Shown piece after piece: positions 16,026-25,865 of a stretch of DNA of 64,000 nt (within the stretch, counting starts at the first letter, position 1; each line of letters begins with the position of its first letter). Location: the NCBI RefSeq assembly GCF_003234085.1, contig NZ_QKSD01000001.1, positions 186,001-250,000 of the forward strand, written 5' to 3'. The notes beneath the pieces were generated by a model. That model ran no database searches, was not told the DNA's origin, and saw only the letters and a list, made by a program, of their open reading frames with translations. The position numbers and the translations under genes were made by a program. The stretch comes from Curtobacterium sp. MCPF17_052. Lineage in GTDB: Bacteria > Actinomycetota > Actinomycetes > Actinomycetales > Microbacteriaceae.

Positions 16026-16661
16026 TCAGCCGAGGACGGGTACAGCCCCCGAGTGTGCACGGAGCGCGGATGCTCGTCCCGCGACCCGGTCGGACTCCTG
16101 CAGGGCGACCCGCTCAGCCGTGAGCAGCAGCCCGGAGACCTGCTCAGCGGTGCGCCCGGCGCTGTCGTTCCAGGGGGTGAGGTCACGCACGCGGCCCATC
16201 CGGATGTCCGGTGCGGGGCACCAGGTCACCGGCGATCCCTCGGCCGCCGCGAGTGCGTGCCAGACGAGGTCCAGGGAGCGCTGCACCGGCTGCGAGTGCA
16301 CGGCGTGCGGCCCACCCGCGGCGTCGACGACGGCCCCGACCAGGCACGCGCCGACGAGGGGACGGCCGGCCACCTCCGTCGCGGCGGCACTCGACGCGGT
16401 CCGGGTCCGTCCCCGGTCGTCGACGTAGGCGAACCACGCGTGCTGGATCCACCCGCGGTCGACGACCGCGCGGGCGTCCGACAGCACGCGCTGCAGGTCG
16501 GACAGCTCGACGAGGTCGGCATCGAGCCGACGCAGCTGCGCCGCGGTGCGTCGGGCGGCGAGGTGGTCGAGGGCCCGACGGACCCGGCCACGTGGCGCGG
16601 TCCGGGAGGAGGGGGAGGCGTCGGTGGCGACGTCGTGCTGGACGCGGAACTCGAGGGTCAT
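16026..16661 (-). CDS. Hypothetical protein, resembles DUF6197-type proteins
   Basis: A 211-residue soluble protein. After a charged, Arg-rich helical N-terminus (to about residue 70), the segment RGWIQHAWFAYVDDRGRTRT and later GRPLVGACLVGAVVDAAGG and LTPWNDSAGRTAEQVSGLLLTAERVAL resemble the short family in which a Trp/Cys-containing N-half is followed by a WND motif (DUF6197). No catalytic role is known. ATG at 16661 follows GGGAGGGG at a short but workable spacing. Confidence 0.65.
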   Translation of the reverse strand: MTLEFRVQHDVATDASPSSRTAPRGRVRRALDHLAARRTAAQLRRLDADLVELSDLQRVLSDARAVVDRGWIQHAWFAYVDDRGRTRTASSAAATEVAGRPLVGACLVGAVVDAAGGPHAVHSQPVQRSLDLVWHALAAAEGSPVTWCPAPDIRMGRVRDLTPWNDSAGRTAEQVSGLLLTAERVALQESDRVAGRASALRAHSGAVPVLG

Positions 16662-16772
16662 GAGGCCCCTCCCGATCTTCACGTGCACGGATTGGTGTGG
16701 GGAGACGGTAACCCCGTGGTCGCGCTCGCGGTAGCCCCCGTCTCGACGACGTGCGCGAACCGGAGCAGGTCG

Positions 16773-17663
16773 TCAGTCGTCGAGCACGTCGTCGATCGCG
16801 CGGCGCGCGACCGTGCGGAAGGACGGCTCGTCACTGACCGCGAGCGCCGAGGCGATCGACACGGCCCAGCCGCGGGCACGCCCCCATGAGTGCTCGTCCA
16901 GGCTGGCGTCCTGCGCGGTGACCCGGGCGCGGAAGGCGGTCCGGGCCTCCCGGTCGAGCGTCAACCAGGCGGTCGCGAGGTCGACGGCGGAGTCCCCCGC
17001 CGTCACGTCACCGAAGTCGACGACCGCGGACAGGTGGTCGCCCCGCGGGCCGGTCTCGACGAGCAGGTTGAACGGGTGCAGGTCACCGTGCACCCAGACG
17101 GGAGGCCCGGCAGCCACCGGCAGGTCGGCCGCCGTCCGCCAGGCGGTCGCCAGCTCCTCGGCGCGCGGGACCGGTCCGGACCCGAGTCGTTCCAGGACGA
17201 CGTCCGTCCGCGTGTGGAGGGGGACGGCCCGGACCGCGTTCGGTGGGGCGTCGTCCGGGGCCGGCACGTGCAGAGCGGAGACGAAGTCGGCGAGCGCCTC
17301 CCCGACCCCCGGTCCGCCGGCGACGCTGCCGAGCGTCCTGCCCGGGAACCAGGGCACGACGCTCCAGGCCCACGGGTAGCCGAGGGCGGGGCGACCGGCG
17401 CGGAGCGGCACGGGGACGGGCACCACGGCACCGACCAGGCGGGCGAGCTCCGGCAGCCAGCGCTGTTCGTGCTCGACGAGCACCGCGGCGGCGGAGCGTC
17501 GGGGCATGCGGACGGCCAGGTCGGCGCCGAGGCGGACGACCACGTTGTCCCAGCCGGAGGCGACGACGGCCAGCGGTCGGTCGGCGAGGTCGGGGTGCTG
17601 GTCGACGAGCAGCGCGCGGACGAGTGCGGTGTCGACCTCGACCTCGGCTGCTGGTGTGGGCAC
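16773..17663 (-). CDS. Aminoglycoside phosphotransferase (APH)-family kinase
   Basis: A 296-residue protein with the APH/choline-kinase fold. The catalytic block reads WVHGDLHPFNLLVE (HGDxHxxN) and the metal-binding block VVDFGDVTAGD. An ATP-lobe Lys is not obvious by eye. Such genes are usually generic small-molecule kinases in actinobacteria; antibiotic resistance should not be assumed. GTG at 17663 follows GAGG. Divergent from the small membrane gene that starts at 17715, 51 bp away, so the two share a promoter region. Confidence 0.85.
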   Translation of the reverse strand: MPTPAAEVEVDTALVRALLVDQHPDLADRPLAVVASGWDNVVVRLGADLAVRMPRRSAAAVLVEHEQRWLPELARLVGAVVPVPVPLRAGRPALGYPWAWSVVPWFPGRTLGSVAGGPGVGEALADFVSALHVPAPDDAPPNAVRAVPLHTRTDVVLERLGSGPVPRAEELATAWRTAADLPVAAGPPVWVHGDLHPFNLLVETGPRGDHLSAVVDFGDVTAGDSAVDLATAWLTLDREARTAFRARVTAQDASLDEHSWGRARGWAVSIASALAVSDEPSFRTVARRAIDDVLDD

Positions 17664-17714
17664 CTCGCGATGGTAGCCGGGCGGTCGTCCGGGTTCGTGT
17701 CGTACCGTGCCCGC

Positions 17715-18146
17715 ATGCATGGATGGCGCACGCCCGCACGGTGGGCCAGGACCGGGCGGTGGCTGCTCGTGCCGATCGCCGTGCTCGACTGGTTCTCGCT
17801 CGTGCCGCAGCCCGTGTTCGTCGCGGCCTTCGCGCTCGCGGTCGTCGGGCTGGTGGGCACGGGGGCGGCGCTCGTCGTCCGGATGCTCGGCGGTCGCCGG
17901 GGCACGATGGCCGCCCTCGGGGTCGTGCTGCTCCTCGGCGGGCTGGCGATGTTCGGGCTCGACCCGTTCCCGGGCTCGGTGCCGTTCCTCGACCCGTGGT
18001 GGCCGGACATCGTCACGCAGCCGCAGCACGTCGCCAGTGCGTACTGGCAGCTCGCGGCGCTCGGCGTCGTGCTGACCGGGTTCGGGATGCTCGCGACCCT
18101 GCTCGTGGCGGCGTTCGCGGGGAAGCCCGGCGCACAGACGCGCTGA
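17715..18146 (+). CDS. Hypothetical membrane protein, four spans
   Basis: A 143-residue protein I do not recognise. Four hydrophobic stretches are visible (WLLVPIAVLDWFSLV, PVFVAAFALAVVGLVGTG, MAALGVVLLLGGLAMF, and the C-terminal LAALGVVLTGFGMLATLLVAAF), with a loop of about 30 residues rich in Pro, Trp and Asp between the third and fourth. The N-terminus is basic, so it should face the cytoplasm. The start is the first of two adjacent ATGs and the only one in frame with the conserved hydrophobic core. Confidence 0.7.
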   Translation: MHGWRTPARWARTGRWLLVPIAVLDWFSLVPQPVFVAAFALAVVGLVGTGAALVVRMLGGRRGTMAALGVVLLLGGLAMFGLDPFPGSVPFLDPWWPDIVTQPQHVASAYWQLAALGVVLTGFGMLATLLVAAFAGKPGAQTR

Positions 18147-18160
18147 TCAGCCGGGTCGGT

Positions 18161-18219
18161 ACCGGGTGACGACCTCAGTGCGAGGCGCCGACCTCAGTAC
18201 CGGCTGACGACTTCAGTGC
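18161..18219. repeat. Three decayed tandem copies of a gene's 3' end
   Basis: Units ACCGGGTGACGACCTCAGTGC, a shortened GCGCCGACCTCAGT form, and ACCGGCTGACGACTTCAGTGC follow each other. On the reverse strand each reads like GTCGTCACCCGGCACTGA, the last codons and stop of the GAF-phosphatase gene, so the stop region has been duplicated serially. Confidence 0.6.
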
Positions 18220-19373
18220 CGGGTGACGACGACGAGCGTCAGGTCGGTCGCCGGGTAGCCCCCGGGCAGCAGCGTACGGACGTGCTCGACCGCCGCCGTG
18301 CCGTCGGGCTGTGCGGCGACGAGGGCCGCGATCGCTTCGGGCCCCTCGACGCCGGGCACGGTCGACCACGCGTCGGAGGCCAGCACGAGCCGGTCGCCGG
18401 CTGCCAGCTCGACCGACAGCGTCGACCGGGCTCCGGGGGTCGACGCGGTACCGAGCCCGACGGGCAGCTCGGTGGACCGCACCGGACGGACGCTGCCGTC
18501 GGCGCTGACGACCACCGCGGTGCCGAGCCCGGCGTCCACCAGGTCGACGCGCCCCGTCGTCGGGTCGAGCCGTGCGTGCACCAGCTCGGCGACCGCGTCG
18601 GCGACCCGGAGGTCGGGGGTGACCTGGGCCTCCAGTCCGGCGACCGCCTCGGCGATCGGGAGGCCGGTCCGCGCGGCCAGTGCCCCGCGGACGTCGGCCG
18701 CGAGGAGCGACGAGACGCGTCCGGCGACCACCGCGCCGACCGTCAGGTGCAGGGCGCCGTCGGGGGCGACCCGCCAGTCGGTGAGCCCGCCACCGCCGTC
18801 CGGGCGTTGGACGGCGAGCGTCGCGACGTCGTGGCCGGGGACCGACAGCGGGTCCGGCACCAGCGCCGCGCGCACCCTGGTGAGTCGGTCACGCTCGAGC
18901 GCGTACCCGAGTTCGCGTTCGGCCCAGCGCGCCAGGTCGCGCAGCAGTGCGAGGTCCGTCGCCGAGAAGGCGCGCGGCTGCGCGTCCATGATGCAGAGCG
19001 TGCCCACGCGGGTGCCGTCGAGCATCGAGAGCGGCGCGCCGGCGTAGAAGCGGATGCCGTGCTCGGCGACGGCCGCGGTGTGCGCGAACCGCGGGTCGAG
19101 CGTCGTGTCCGGGATCACCAGCGGCTCCGGCGTGAGCACGGTCGTCGCGCAGAACTGCTCGTTCGCAGGCACGCTCGTGCCCTGGTTCCACCCGAAGGTC
19201 GACTGCGTGGTGACGAGGTCGTGGTGCACGAGGTTGAGGAACGTCAGCGGTACCCCGAACGCGTCGTGCGTCATCCGGGTGATCCGGTCGAAGCGTTCCT
19301 CCGGGCCTGCACCGAGGACGTCGAGCGCCTCGATCAGGGCCGTGCGGCGGTCGACCTCCTGCGGTGTGCTCAC
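18213..19373 (-). CDS. GAF-domain protein phosphatase (PP2C/SpoIIE-like)
   Basis: A 386-residue cytoplasmic signalling protein. The GAF domain (about 20-165) shows [22 protein letters not shown], the NEQFCATTV block and [14 protein letters not shown] typical of redox or ligand-sensing GAFs. The C-terminal half has PP2C-like strands: [34 protein letters not shown] and a final DLTLVVV. GTG at 19373 overlaps the ThuA stop (GTGA), so it is translated from the same mRNA as the sugar genes upstream. No sigma or anti-sigma gene is adjacent. Confidence 0.82.
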   Translation of the reverse strand: MSTPQEVDRRTALIEALDVLGAGPEERFDRITRMTHDAFGVPLTFLNLVHHDLVTTQSTFGWNQGTSVPANEQFCATTVLTPEPLVIPDTTLDPRFAHTAAVAEHGIRFYAGAPLSMLDGTRVGTLCIMDAQPRAFSATDLALLRDLARWAERELGYALERDRLTRVRAALVPDPLSVPGHDVATLAVQRPDGGGGLTDWRVAPDGALHLTVGAVVAGRVSSLLAADVRGALAARTGLPIAEAVAGLEAQVTPDLRVADAVAELVHARLDPTTGRVDLVDAGLGTAVVVSADGSVRPVRSTELPVGLGTASTPGARSTLSVELAAGDRLVLASDAWSTVPGVEGPEAIAALVAAQPDGTAAVEHVRTLLPGGYPATDLTLVVVTRH

Positions 19374-20122
19374 CCCTCCTGTCTACGCGACGAGTCGCCC
19401 AGGAACCAGTCCCTCGGGTGGGGGTCGGCGGTGAGCTGCCGGCGTGGGCCGGTCGGCGCAGCCCACTCGGCGGCGTTCGCCAGGACCCGCTGGATGTCGG
19501 GGTGGTGGTACACCGGGTACTCCTGGTCGCCGGGCGAGAAGTAGAACACCCTGCCCAGCCCGCGACGGTAGGCGACGCCCGAGCGGAACACCTCACCGCC
19601 GGCGAACGTCGACAGGAAGACCTCTTCGTCCGGGCGCGGGATGTCGAAGTACTCGCCGTACATCTCCTGGCGGTCGATGACGATCGGGTGCGGGACCCCG
19701 GCGGCGATCGGGTGCTCGGGTGCGATCGTCCAGACCAGCTCGCGCTCCCCGTCGTTGCGCCACTTCAGCGAGCAGGTCGTGCCCATCAGCCGGGTGAACG
19801 GCTTCGAGTAGTGGCCGGAGTGCAGCACCACCAGCCCCATGCCGGCGTGCACGTGCCGGACGACGCGGTCCACGACCTCGTCGGCGACCTCGTCGTGGGC
19901 GATGTGGCCCCACCAGAACAGGACGTCGGTGGCGGCCAGGCGCTCCTCGGTCAGGCCGTGCTCCGGTTCCTGCAGCGTGGCGGTCGTGACGGTGTGGGCG
20001 GAGGGGAGCCGCGCCTCCAGGCCGGCGGCGACGACGGTGTGGATGCCGTCGGGGTAGTGCTCGCGGACGGTCTCGTCACCGCGGGTCTCGTGGACGTTCT
20101 CGTTCCAGACGACGATGTTCAT
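19370..20122 (-). CDS. ThuA-like trehalose-utilisation-domain protein
   Basis: A 250-residue ThuA-fold (class I glutamine-amidotransferase-like) protein: VVWNENVHE at the start, the [14 protein letters not shown] segment, [18 protein letters not shown] with the family's conserved His, and [30 protein letters not shown] near the end. ThuA proteins take part in conversion of disaccharides through keto intermediates with Gfo/Idh dehydrogenases, which matches the gene directly upstream. Start ATG overlaps the dehydrogenase stop (ATGA); its stop overlaps the GAF-phosphatase start. Confidence 0.92.
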   Translation of the reverse strand: MNIVVWNENVHETRGDETVREHYPDGIHTVVAAGLEARLPSAHTVTTATLQEPEHGLTEERLAATDVLFWWGHIAHDEVADEVVDRVVRHVHAGMGLVVLHSGHYSKPFTRLMGTTCSLKWRNDGERELVWTIAPEHPIAAGVPHPIVIDRQEMYGEYFDIPRPDEEVFLSTFAGGEVFRSGVAYRRGLGRVFYFSPGDQEYPVYHHPDIQRVLANAAEWAAPTGPRRQLTADPHPRDWFLGDSSRRQEG

Positions 20123-21237
20123 GCGACGACCTCCACTTCGTGGCCGGCCTGTGCCGACGCGTAGACGGCGTCGACGACCCGCGTGCGGTGCAGCGCGAAC
20201 TCGCCGTGGTGGCCCTCGTGCGTGCCGGACCGGATGGTGGCGAGGAACTCCTCGATGACGCGCTGGTGGTGGCCGGCCGGGACGTGCACGGCGGGCCGGG
20301 TGACCGCTGGGACGCCGTCGATGTCGGAGTACAGCTCGACCGTGCCCTCGGTGGCGTAGTTCCGGACGAACAGCCGGGCACCGCCGGTCGAGCCGAGGAG
20401 CTCGACCTCGATGTCCTCGTCGTCCTTGGAGTAGGACGCCCACGAGGCCTGCAGCTGCAGGCTCGAGCCGTCCTCGAAGCGGAGCAGGGCGTTCGCGAAG
20501 TCCTCGACGTCGAACGGGCGACCGGTCGCACCGGAGACGGGTCCGCCGCCGGTGCTGCCACCGCGTCCGGCCGTGCCGAGCTCGTTGTACGCGACGGCGC
20601 TGACGGCCACGACGCGGGGCTCGCCCATCAGGTGCATCGCGATGTCGAGGACGTGCGAACCGAGGTCGATGAGCGGACCGCCACCGGCTGCGTCCTTGTT
20701 CGTGAACCACGACGTGATGCCGGGGATGCCGGCGCGTCGTCGCCAGCTCGCCCGGGCGTGGTAGACGTGCCCGAGCGGGCTGTGCTGCCCGTCGACGGGG
20801 CGGACGTGGTCGGCCAGGAACTGCACGTCGGCGCGGCGGCGGTGGTTGTAGGCGACCTCGAGCACGCGGTCGTTCGCCAGGGCGGCGTCGACCATCGCCT
20901 GCGCCTCGGCACCCGTGGTCGCGAGGGGCTTCTCGCAGAAGACGTGCTTGCCGCTCTCGAGCGCGGCGATGGCGATCGGGGCGTGCAGGGAGTTCGGTAC
21001 GCCGATCGACACGATGTCCAGGTCGTCACGGGCGACCAGGTCCTGCCAGTCCGGGTACGTGTCCGGCACCTGGCGGGTCTCGGCGAGCTCGTGGAGCCGG
21101 TCTGTCTCCTTGCCCGCGAGCGCCACCACCTCGGTGCCGGGGAGTGCGGTGTAGGCGTCGAGATGCGTCGTCCCGGCGAACCCGAGCCCGACCACCCCCA
21201 CGCGCAGCGTCTTCGATGCGTCCGTCGTCTGCGACAT
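20119..21237 (-). CDS. Gfo/Idh/MocA-family sugar dehydrogenase
   Basis: A 372-residue NAD(P)-dependent oxidoreductase. The Rossmann motif [17 protein letters not shown] is near residue 15, the EKP motif [11 protein letters not shown] near 105, and the catalytic-site region [21 protein letters not shown] contains the conserved Asp and His. ATG at 21237 is preferred over an in-frame start six codons upstream. First gene of a three-gene operon with ThuA and a GAF-phosphatase, consistent with oxidation of a sugar followed by ThuA action. Substrate unknown. Confidence 0.92.
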   Translation of the reverse strand: MSQTTDASKTLRVGVVGLGFAGTTHLDAYTALPGTEVVALAGKETDRLHELAETRQVPDTYPDWQDLVARDDLDIVSIGVPNSLHAPIAIAALESGKHVFCEKPLATTGAEAQAMVDAALANDRVLEVAYNHRRRADVQFLADHVRPVDGQHSPLGHVYHARASWRRRAGIPGITSWFTNKDAAGGGPLIDLGSHVLDIAMHLMGEPRVVAVSAVAYNELGTAGRGGSTGGGPVSGATGRPFDVEDFANALLRFEDGSSLQLQASWASYSKDDEDIEVELLGSTGGARLFVRNYATEGTVELYSDIDGVPAVTRPAVHVPAGHHQRVIEEFLATIRSGTHEGHHGEFALHRTRVVDAVYASAQAGHEVEVVA

Positions 21238-21389
21238 GTCGACCACGCTACCCAAGATCGGATCGAATCGATACGACGAACTGGTGCTGGTGTTTTCTGA
21301 TCGTTTGACCTACCTTCGGATCACATTCGCGCAGGTTCCGACACCAGGGGTGTCGATCCGTACCCGCGCCGAGGACAGGGGCTCGTCCG

Positions 21390-22829
21390 ATGCAGCACCG
21401 CACCATCACCACCGCCGCACTCGCGGCCGTGATCGCACTCGCCGTGCCGACCAACGCGTGGGCGTCGTCGTCACACAGCGACCACCACCCGGCACCGACC
21501 AGCTCCACCGTGACCTACACGGCGAGCGACGCCGTGATCCCGAACCCCCAGCGCGGGTTCGACCACACCACCGAGACGCACTACCGCGCCGACGGCACGG
21601 GCTACACCCCGCTCGACGCCGCCACGCTCGAGGGCTACCGGGCCGACGGTGTCACCCAGATCGTCCGCGTGTTCTACATGGAGGCGTTCGTCGACCAGCG
21701 GCGCCTCAGCCCGGCCTGGCTCAAGCTGGTGCAGCACGACTACGACACCGCCCGTGCGGCCGGCGTCAGCGTGATCACCCGCTTCGCGTACGTCCAGGGC
21801 GGCAACTGGCCGTACTCGGCGCCGTACGGTGACGCCGACCTGCCGACCGTGCTCGCACACATCAAGCAGCTCACGCCGACGCTCCGCCGGAACGCCGACG
21901 TCATCCCGACCCTGCAGGAGGGCTTCATCGGCCTCTGGGGCGAGGGCTACTACACGGACCACTTCGCCAGCGACCCGGCCAACCCGGGCGTGTTGACCGA
22001 CGCGGACAAGGACGCCCGACGCCAGGTCGTCAAGGCCGAGCTCGCTGCGCTGCCGTCCAGCCGCTCGATCCAGGTGCGCACCATGCAGATGAAGCAGGAC
22101 GCACTCCGCACCACGTCGGGCACCGCCGGCGCACTCACGCCGCAGCAGGCGCACAACGGCTCGGCCGCCTCCCGGATCGGTCACCACAACGACTGCTTCC
22201 TCGCCTCCCCCGACGACTTCGGCACGTTCCTGACCGACCCGCTGTCGCTCGACCAGGACTACCTGGCCGCCGACTCCCGGTACGTCCCGGTCGGTGGTGA
22301 GACCTGCGCCGTGAACGCACCGCGGTCCGAGTACCCGTCCGCCTCGGCCGAGATGGCGAAGTACCACTACAGCTACTTGAACCTGGACTACAACAAGGAC
22401 GTCCTGTCGACCTGGGGCCAGGCCGGCATGACGGACGCCGCGAAGAAGCTCGGCTACCGGTTCACGATGACCTCGAGCACCGTGACCTCCGGCAAGCACG
22501 CCGCGGTCTCGGTGTCCGTGCGCAACGACGGCTGGGCAGCGCCGTACAACCACCGTCCGGTGCAGCTCGTGCTGACCAACGGTCACCGGCACGTCACGGT
22601 GCCCGTCCGTGCCGACGCGTCGTCGTGGCAGCCCGGCACCACCGCCACCGTCACCGCGTCGCTCGCCAAGGTGCCGTCCGGCAAGTGGCAGGTCGCGCTC
22701 GCGATGCCCGCCGCCGAGCGTTCGGTCGCACGTGACCCGGCCTTCGCGATCCAGACGGCGAACGTCGGCACCTGGGACGCCGCCGCCGGCGTGAACCAGC
22801 TCGGGCAGGTGGTCACCGTCCGACGCTGA
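21390..22829 (+). CDS. Secreted DUF4874/DUF4832 protein
   Basis: A 479-residue exported protein. The signal peptide ends AWA-SS (cleavage after residue 25). The domain begins with NPQRGFDHTTETHYR, the NPxRGF opening of DUF4874, with TQIVRVFYMEAFVDQRRLSPAWL and GFIGLWGEGYY (TIM-barrel-like strands); the DUF4832 half includes NDCFLASPDDFGT and HYSYLNLDYNKDVLSTW, and the C-terminal ~110 residues form an Ig-like strand-rich domain. Members are thought to be carbohydrate-active by fold. Divergent from the ThuA operon. Strong hairpin downstream. Confidence 0.85.
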   Translation: MQHRTITTAALAAVIALAVPTNAWASSSHSDHHPAPTSSTVTYTASDAVIPNPQRGFDHTTETHYRADGTGYTPLDAATLEGYRADGVTQIVRVFYMEAFVDQRRLSPAWLKLVQHDYDTARAAGVSVITRFAYVQGGNWPYSAPYGDADLPTVLAHIKQLTPTLRRNADVIPTLQEGFIGLWGEGYYTDHFASDPANPGVLTDADKDARRQVVKAELAALPSSRSIQVRTMQMKQDALRTTSGTAGALTPQQAHNGSAASRIGHHNDCFLASPDDFGTFLTDPLSLDQDYLAADSRYVPVGGETCAVNAPRSEYPSASAEMAKYHYSYLNLDYNKDVLSTWGQAGMTDAAKKLGYRFTMTSSTVTSGKHAAVSVSVRNDGWAAPYNHRPVQLVLTNGHRHVTVPVRADASSWQPGTTATVTASLAKVPSGKWQVALAMPAAERSVARDPAFAIQTANVGTWDAAAGVNQLGQVVTVRR

Positions 22830-22840
22830 CGCGGACCGCC

Positions 22841-22897
22841 GAACGACACAGACAGGACGCCCCGGGCTCTGCGGTCCGGGGCGTCCTGCTGTCGTTC
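22841..22897 (+). terminator. Stem-loop terminator after the secreted protein gene
   Basis: GAACGACA...CAGGACGCCCCGG pairs with CCGGGGCGTCCTG...TGTCGTTC around a 10-base loop, with a small internal bulge. It begins 12 bases after the stop codon. Confidence 0.75.
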
Positions 22898-22900
22898 CGC

Positions 22901-22950
22901 GCTCGTCCGCGCTCGTCCGCGCTCGTCCGCGCTCGTCCACGCTCGTCCAC
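22901..22950. repeat. Five tandem 10-base repeats
   Basis: GCTCGTCCGC occurs three times followed by GCTCGTCCAC twice, all contiguous. It lies between the terminator and the DUF3817 gene. Such arrays change in copy number by slippage; here they would alter the spacing upstream of the next gene. Confidence 0.8.
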
Positions 22951-22985
22951 GCGACTTCCATCCGGCGTCCGTCACGATGGAGGCC

Positions 22986-23444
22986 ATGACCCCTCGATCC
23001 CTGTTCCGCGGCCTCGCGATCGCCGAACTCGTGACCTGGACCCTGCTGCTGGTGGGCATGCTGCTGAAGTACGGCCTGGGAGCCGGTGACTGGCTGGTCC
23101 GGGTCGGAGGCGGGGTGCACGGCTTCGTGTTCCTGGCGTACCTGGTCGTCACGACGGTCGTCGCGGTGAACCAGCGGTGGTCGTTCGGCACCACGGTGCT
23201 CGGGTGGGTGAGCGCGATCGTGCCGTACACGACGCTGCCGTTCGAGGTCGGAGTCGCCCGCCGCGGCATGCTCGACGGCGGATGGCGTCGGCGCGCGGCA
23301 GCCGGAGACCGTCCCGGTCCGCTCGACCGGCTGCTCTTCGTGGTCGTGCGGCACCCGGTGCTCTCGGCGCTGGTCGGTGTCGTGCTCGTCGCCGCCGTGT
23401 TCGGCGTGCTGTTGGCCCTCGGCCCGCCGGTGCCGTCCCGCTGA
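22986..23444 (+). CDS. DUF3817 membrane protein
   Basis: A 152-residue protein with the DUF3817 pattern: [22 protein letters not shown], then [24 protein letters not shown], a third hydrophobic span [16 protein letters not shown], a basic loop, and an added fourth span near the C-terminus ([20 protein letters not shown]). ATG at 22986 is preferred to one nine bases upstream because ATGGAGGCC then supplies a Shine-Dalgarno. Function of the family is unknown. Confidence 0.8.
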   Translation: MTPRSLFRGLAIAELVTWTLLLVGMLLKYGLGAGDWLVRVGGGVHGFVFLAYLVVTTVVAVNQRWSFGTTVLGWVSAIVPYTTLPFEVGVARRGMLDGGWRRRAAAGDRPGPLDRLLFVVVRHPVLSALVGVVLVAAVFGVLLALGPPVPSR

Positions 23445-23477
23445 GTCGCGCGGCACGCCGCGCGCGGCCGGGTCTGG

Positions 23478-23534
23478 GACGCGAAAGCGACAGATGTGCG
23501 CGGGAGAACCGGCGCGAACTGTCGCTTTCGCGTC
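23478..23534. repeat. CGAAAGCGACA inverted-repeat element, copy 1
   Basis: GACGCGAAAGCGACAG (23478-23493) pairs exactly with CTGTCGCTTTCGCGTC (23519-23534) around a 25-base GC-rich loop. A second element with the same 11-base core arm lies at 59303-59351. Located between DUF3817 and isocitrate dehydrogenase genes, which are convergent. Confidence 0.7.
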
Positions 23535-23592
23535 TGTGACCGGCCCCACGGCACGCCGCCGTGCGCGCAGACAGGGCGTAGGCAGGGCGCGC

Positions 23593-23644
23593 ACGACGGA
23601 CGGGAGGCCCGGTGCCAGCTGGCACCGGGCCTCCCGTCCGTCGT
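23593..23644. terminator. ACGGGAGGC-family hairpin, perfect 52-base palindrome
   Basis: The 26-base halves, starting ACGACGGACGGGAGGCCCGG and meeting at CCAG|CTGG, are exactly complementary. It lies 10 bases beyond the isocitrate dehydrogenase stop codon, between convergent genes, so it can terminate from both sides. Confidence 0.8.
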
Positions 23645-23654
23645 TTGGTCGCCC

Positions 23655-25865
23655 CTACAGGCTCGCGAGCGCCGCGTTCAGCGTCGCCGACGGACGCATG
23701 ACCGCACCGGTCTTGGCGTCGTCGGGCCGGTAGTACCCGCCGATGTCGGCCGGGTGGCCCTGCACCGCGACGAGCTCGTCGACGATGGTTTCTTCCTGGT
23801 CGGCGAGGGTCGTCGCGAGGCCCTGGAACGCCGCGGCGAGCTCGGTGTCCTCGGTCTGCGCGGCGAGCTCCTCGGCCCAGTACTTCGCCAGGTAGAAGTG
23901 GCTGCCACGGTTGTCGATCGAGCCGAGCTTGCGGCCGGGCGACTTGTCCTCGTCGAGGAAGGTCCCGGTGGCGCGGTCGAGCGTGTCCGCCAGCACCTTC
24001 GCGCGGGCGTTGCCGGTCACTCCGGCCAGGTGCTCGAGGCTGACCGCGAGGGCCAGGAACTCGCCCAGGCTGTCCCAGCGCAGGTAGTTCTGCTGCACGA
24101 GCTGCTGCACGTGCTTCGGCGCGGAACCGCCGGCACCGGTCTCGAACAGGCCGCCGCCGCCGAGGAGCGGGACGACGGAGAGCATCTTCGCCGAGGTGCC
24201 GAGCTCCATGATCGGGAACAGGTCGGTCAGGTAGTCGCGCAGGACGTTGCCCGTGACCGAGATGGTGTCCTCACCACGCCGGATGCGGTCGAGCGAGAAG
24301 CGCATGGCCTCTTCCGGCGACAGGATCTCGATCTGCAGCCCGTCGGTGTCGTGCTCCTGCAGGTACGTGCGGACCAGGCCGATCAGGACGGCGTCGTGTG
24401 ACCGGGTCTCGTCCAGCCAGAAGACGGCGGGCGTCGCGCTGGCGCGGGCACGGGTGACAGCGAGCTTCACCCAGTCGCGGATCGCGATGTCCTTCGTCTG
24501 GCAGGCGCGCCAGATGTCGCCCTGCTCGACGTCGTGCTCGAGGACGGTCTCCCCGGCGGCGTTCGTGACGCGGACGACGCCGTCGCCCGGCAGCTCGAAG
24601 GTCTTGTCGTGGGAGCCGTACTCCTCGGCCTTCAGCGCCATGAGTCCGACGTTCGGCACCGAACCCATGGTCGCCGGGTCGAAAGCGCCGTGAGCGCGGC
24701 AGTCCTCGATGACGGCCTGGTAGATGCCGGCGTAGCTGGAGTCCGGGATGACCGCGACGGTGTCGTGTTCGTCGCCGTCCGGGCCCCACATGTGCCCGGA
24801 GGTGCGGATCATCGCGGGCATCGAGGCGTCCACGATGACGTCGCTCGGGACGTGCAGGTTCGTGATGCCCTTGTCCGAGTCGACCATGGCCAGGTCCGGG
24901 CCGGCGTCGATGCCGTCCTGGAACGCCTGCTTGATCTCGGCACCGTTCGGCAGCGCGTCGAGCCCGGCGAGGACCGAGCCGAGGCCGTCGTTCGGCGTGA
25001 GCCCGGCGGCGGCGAGGTCGGCTCCGTAGCGCGCGAACACGTCGGGGAAGAACGCCCGGATGACGTGCCCGAAGATGATCGGGTCGGAGACCTTCATCAT
25101 CGTGGCCTTGAGGTGGACCGAGAACAGGATGCCCTCGTCCGCCGCGCGCTGGATCTGCTTGCGGAGGAACTGCTCGAGCGCGGCGACGTGCAGCACGGTG
25201 CCGTCGACGACCTCACCGGCGACGACGGGGATCGACTGCTTGAGCACCTGCTCGCTGCCGTCCTGCCCGACGAAGGTGATCGTCAGGGTGTCGTCGGCCG
25301 GGGCGACCCAGGTCTTCTCGTTGGAGCGGAAGTCGTCGACGCCCATGGTCACGACGTTCGTCTTGGAGTCCGAGCTCCACTTGCCCATGCGGTGCGGGTG
25401 CTTGCGGGCGTAGTTCTTCACGGACAGCGGCGCGCGGCGGTCCGAGTTGCCTTCGCGCAGGACCGGGTTGACGGCGCTGCCCTTGACGCGGTCGTAGCGG
25501 GCCCGGACGTCGCGCTCGTCGTCCGTGCTCGGCTCGTCGGGGTAGTCCGGCAGGTCGTAGCCCTGCGACTGCAGCTCGGCGATCGCGACCTTGAGCTGCG
25601 GGATCGAGGCCGAGATGTTCGGCAGCTTGATGATGTTCGCCTCGGGCGTCCCGGCGAGCTCGCCGAGCTCTGCCAGGGCGTCGTCCAGGCGCTGCTCAGC
25701 ACTGAGCCGCTCCGGGAACAGGGCGATGATCCGGCCCGAGAGCGAGATGTCGCGGGTCTCGACCTCGACACCCGCGGTCTTCGCGAAGGACGCGATGACC
25801 GGCAGGAAGGAGTGGGTGGCGAGGAACGGGGCCTCGTCGGTGAGCGTGTAGATGATCTTGGCCAT
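23655..25865 (-). CDS. icd: Isocitrate dehydrogenase, NADP-dependent, monomeric type
   Basis: A 736-residue TCA-cycle enzyme converting isocitrate to 2-oxoglutarate and CO2 with NADP. The start [21 protein letters not shown] and the blocks [33 protein letters not shown] and [16 protein letters not shown] are distinctive of the monomeric (about 740-residue) Icd rather than the 400-residue dimeric enzyme. Full length is present without frame breaks. ATG at 25865 is fixed by the conserved N-terminus. A 52-base palindrome terminates it. Confidence 0.97.
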   Translation of the reverse strand: MAKIIYTLTDEAPFLATHSFLPVIASFAKTAGVEVETRDISLSGRIIALFPERLSAEQRLDDALAELGELAGTPEANIIKLPNISASIPQLKVAIAELQSQGYDLPDYPDEPSTDDERDVRARYDRVKGSAVNPVLREGNSDRRAPLSVKNYARKHPHRMGKWSSDSKTNVVTMGVDDFRSNEKTWVAPADDTLTITFVGQDGSEQVLKQSIPVVAGEVVDGTVLHVAALEQFLRKQIQRAADEGILFSVHLKATMMKVSDPIIFGHVIRAFFPDVFARYGADLAAAGLTPNDGLGSVLAGLDALPNGAEIKQAFQDGIDAGPDLAMVDSDKGITNLHVPSDVIVDASMPAMIRTSGHMWGPDGDEHDTVAVIPDSSYAGIYQAVIEDCRAHGAFDPATMGSVPNVGLMALKAEEYGSHDKTFELPGDGVVRVTNAAGETVLEHDVEQGDIWRACQTKDIAIRDWVKLAVTRARASATPAVFWLDETRSHDAVLIGLVRTYLQEHDTDGLQIEILSPEEAMRFSLDRIRRGEDTISVTGNVLRDYLTDLFPIMELGTSAKMLSVVPLLGGGGLFETGAGGSAPKHVQQLVQQNYLRWDSLGEFLALAVSLEHLAGVTGNARAKVLADTLDRATGTFLDEDKSPGRKLGSIDNRGSHFYLAKYWAEELAAQTEDTELAAAFQGLATTLADQEETIVDELVAVQGHPADIGGYYRPDDAKTGAVMRPSATLNAALASL

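Noticed and set aside
16773..17663. Antibiotic resistance gene (aminoglycoside kinase)
   Set aside because: Only the general APH fold is seen; this family has many non-resistance members, and nothing nearby supports resistance.
22901..22950. CRISPR-like array
   Set aside because: Units are 10 bases and contiguous with no spacers; there are no cas genes in the window.
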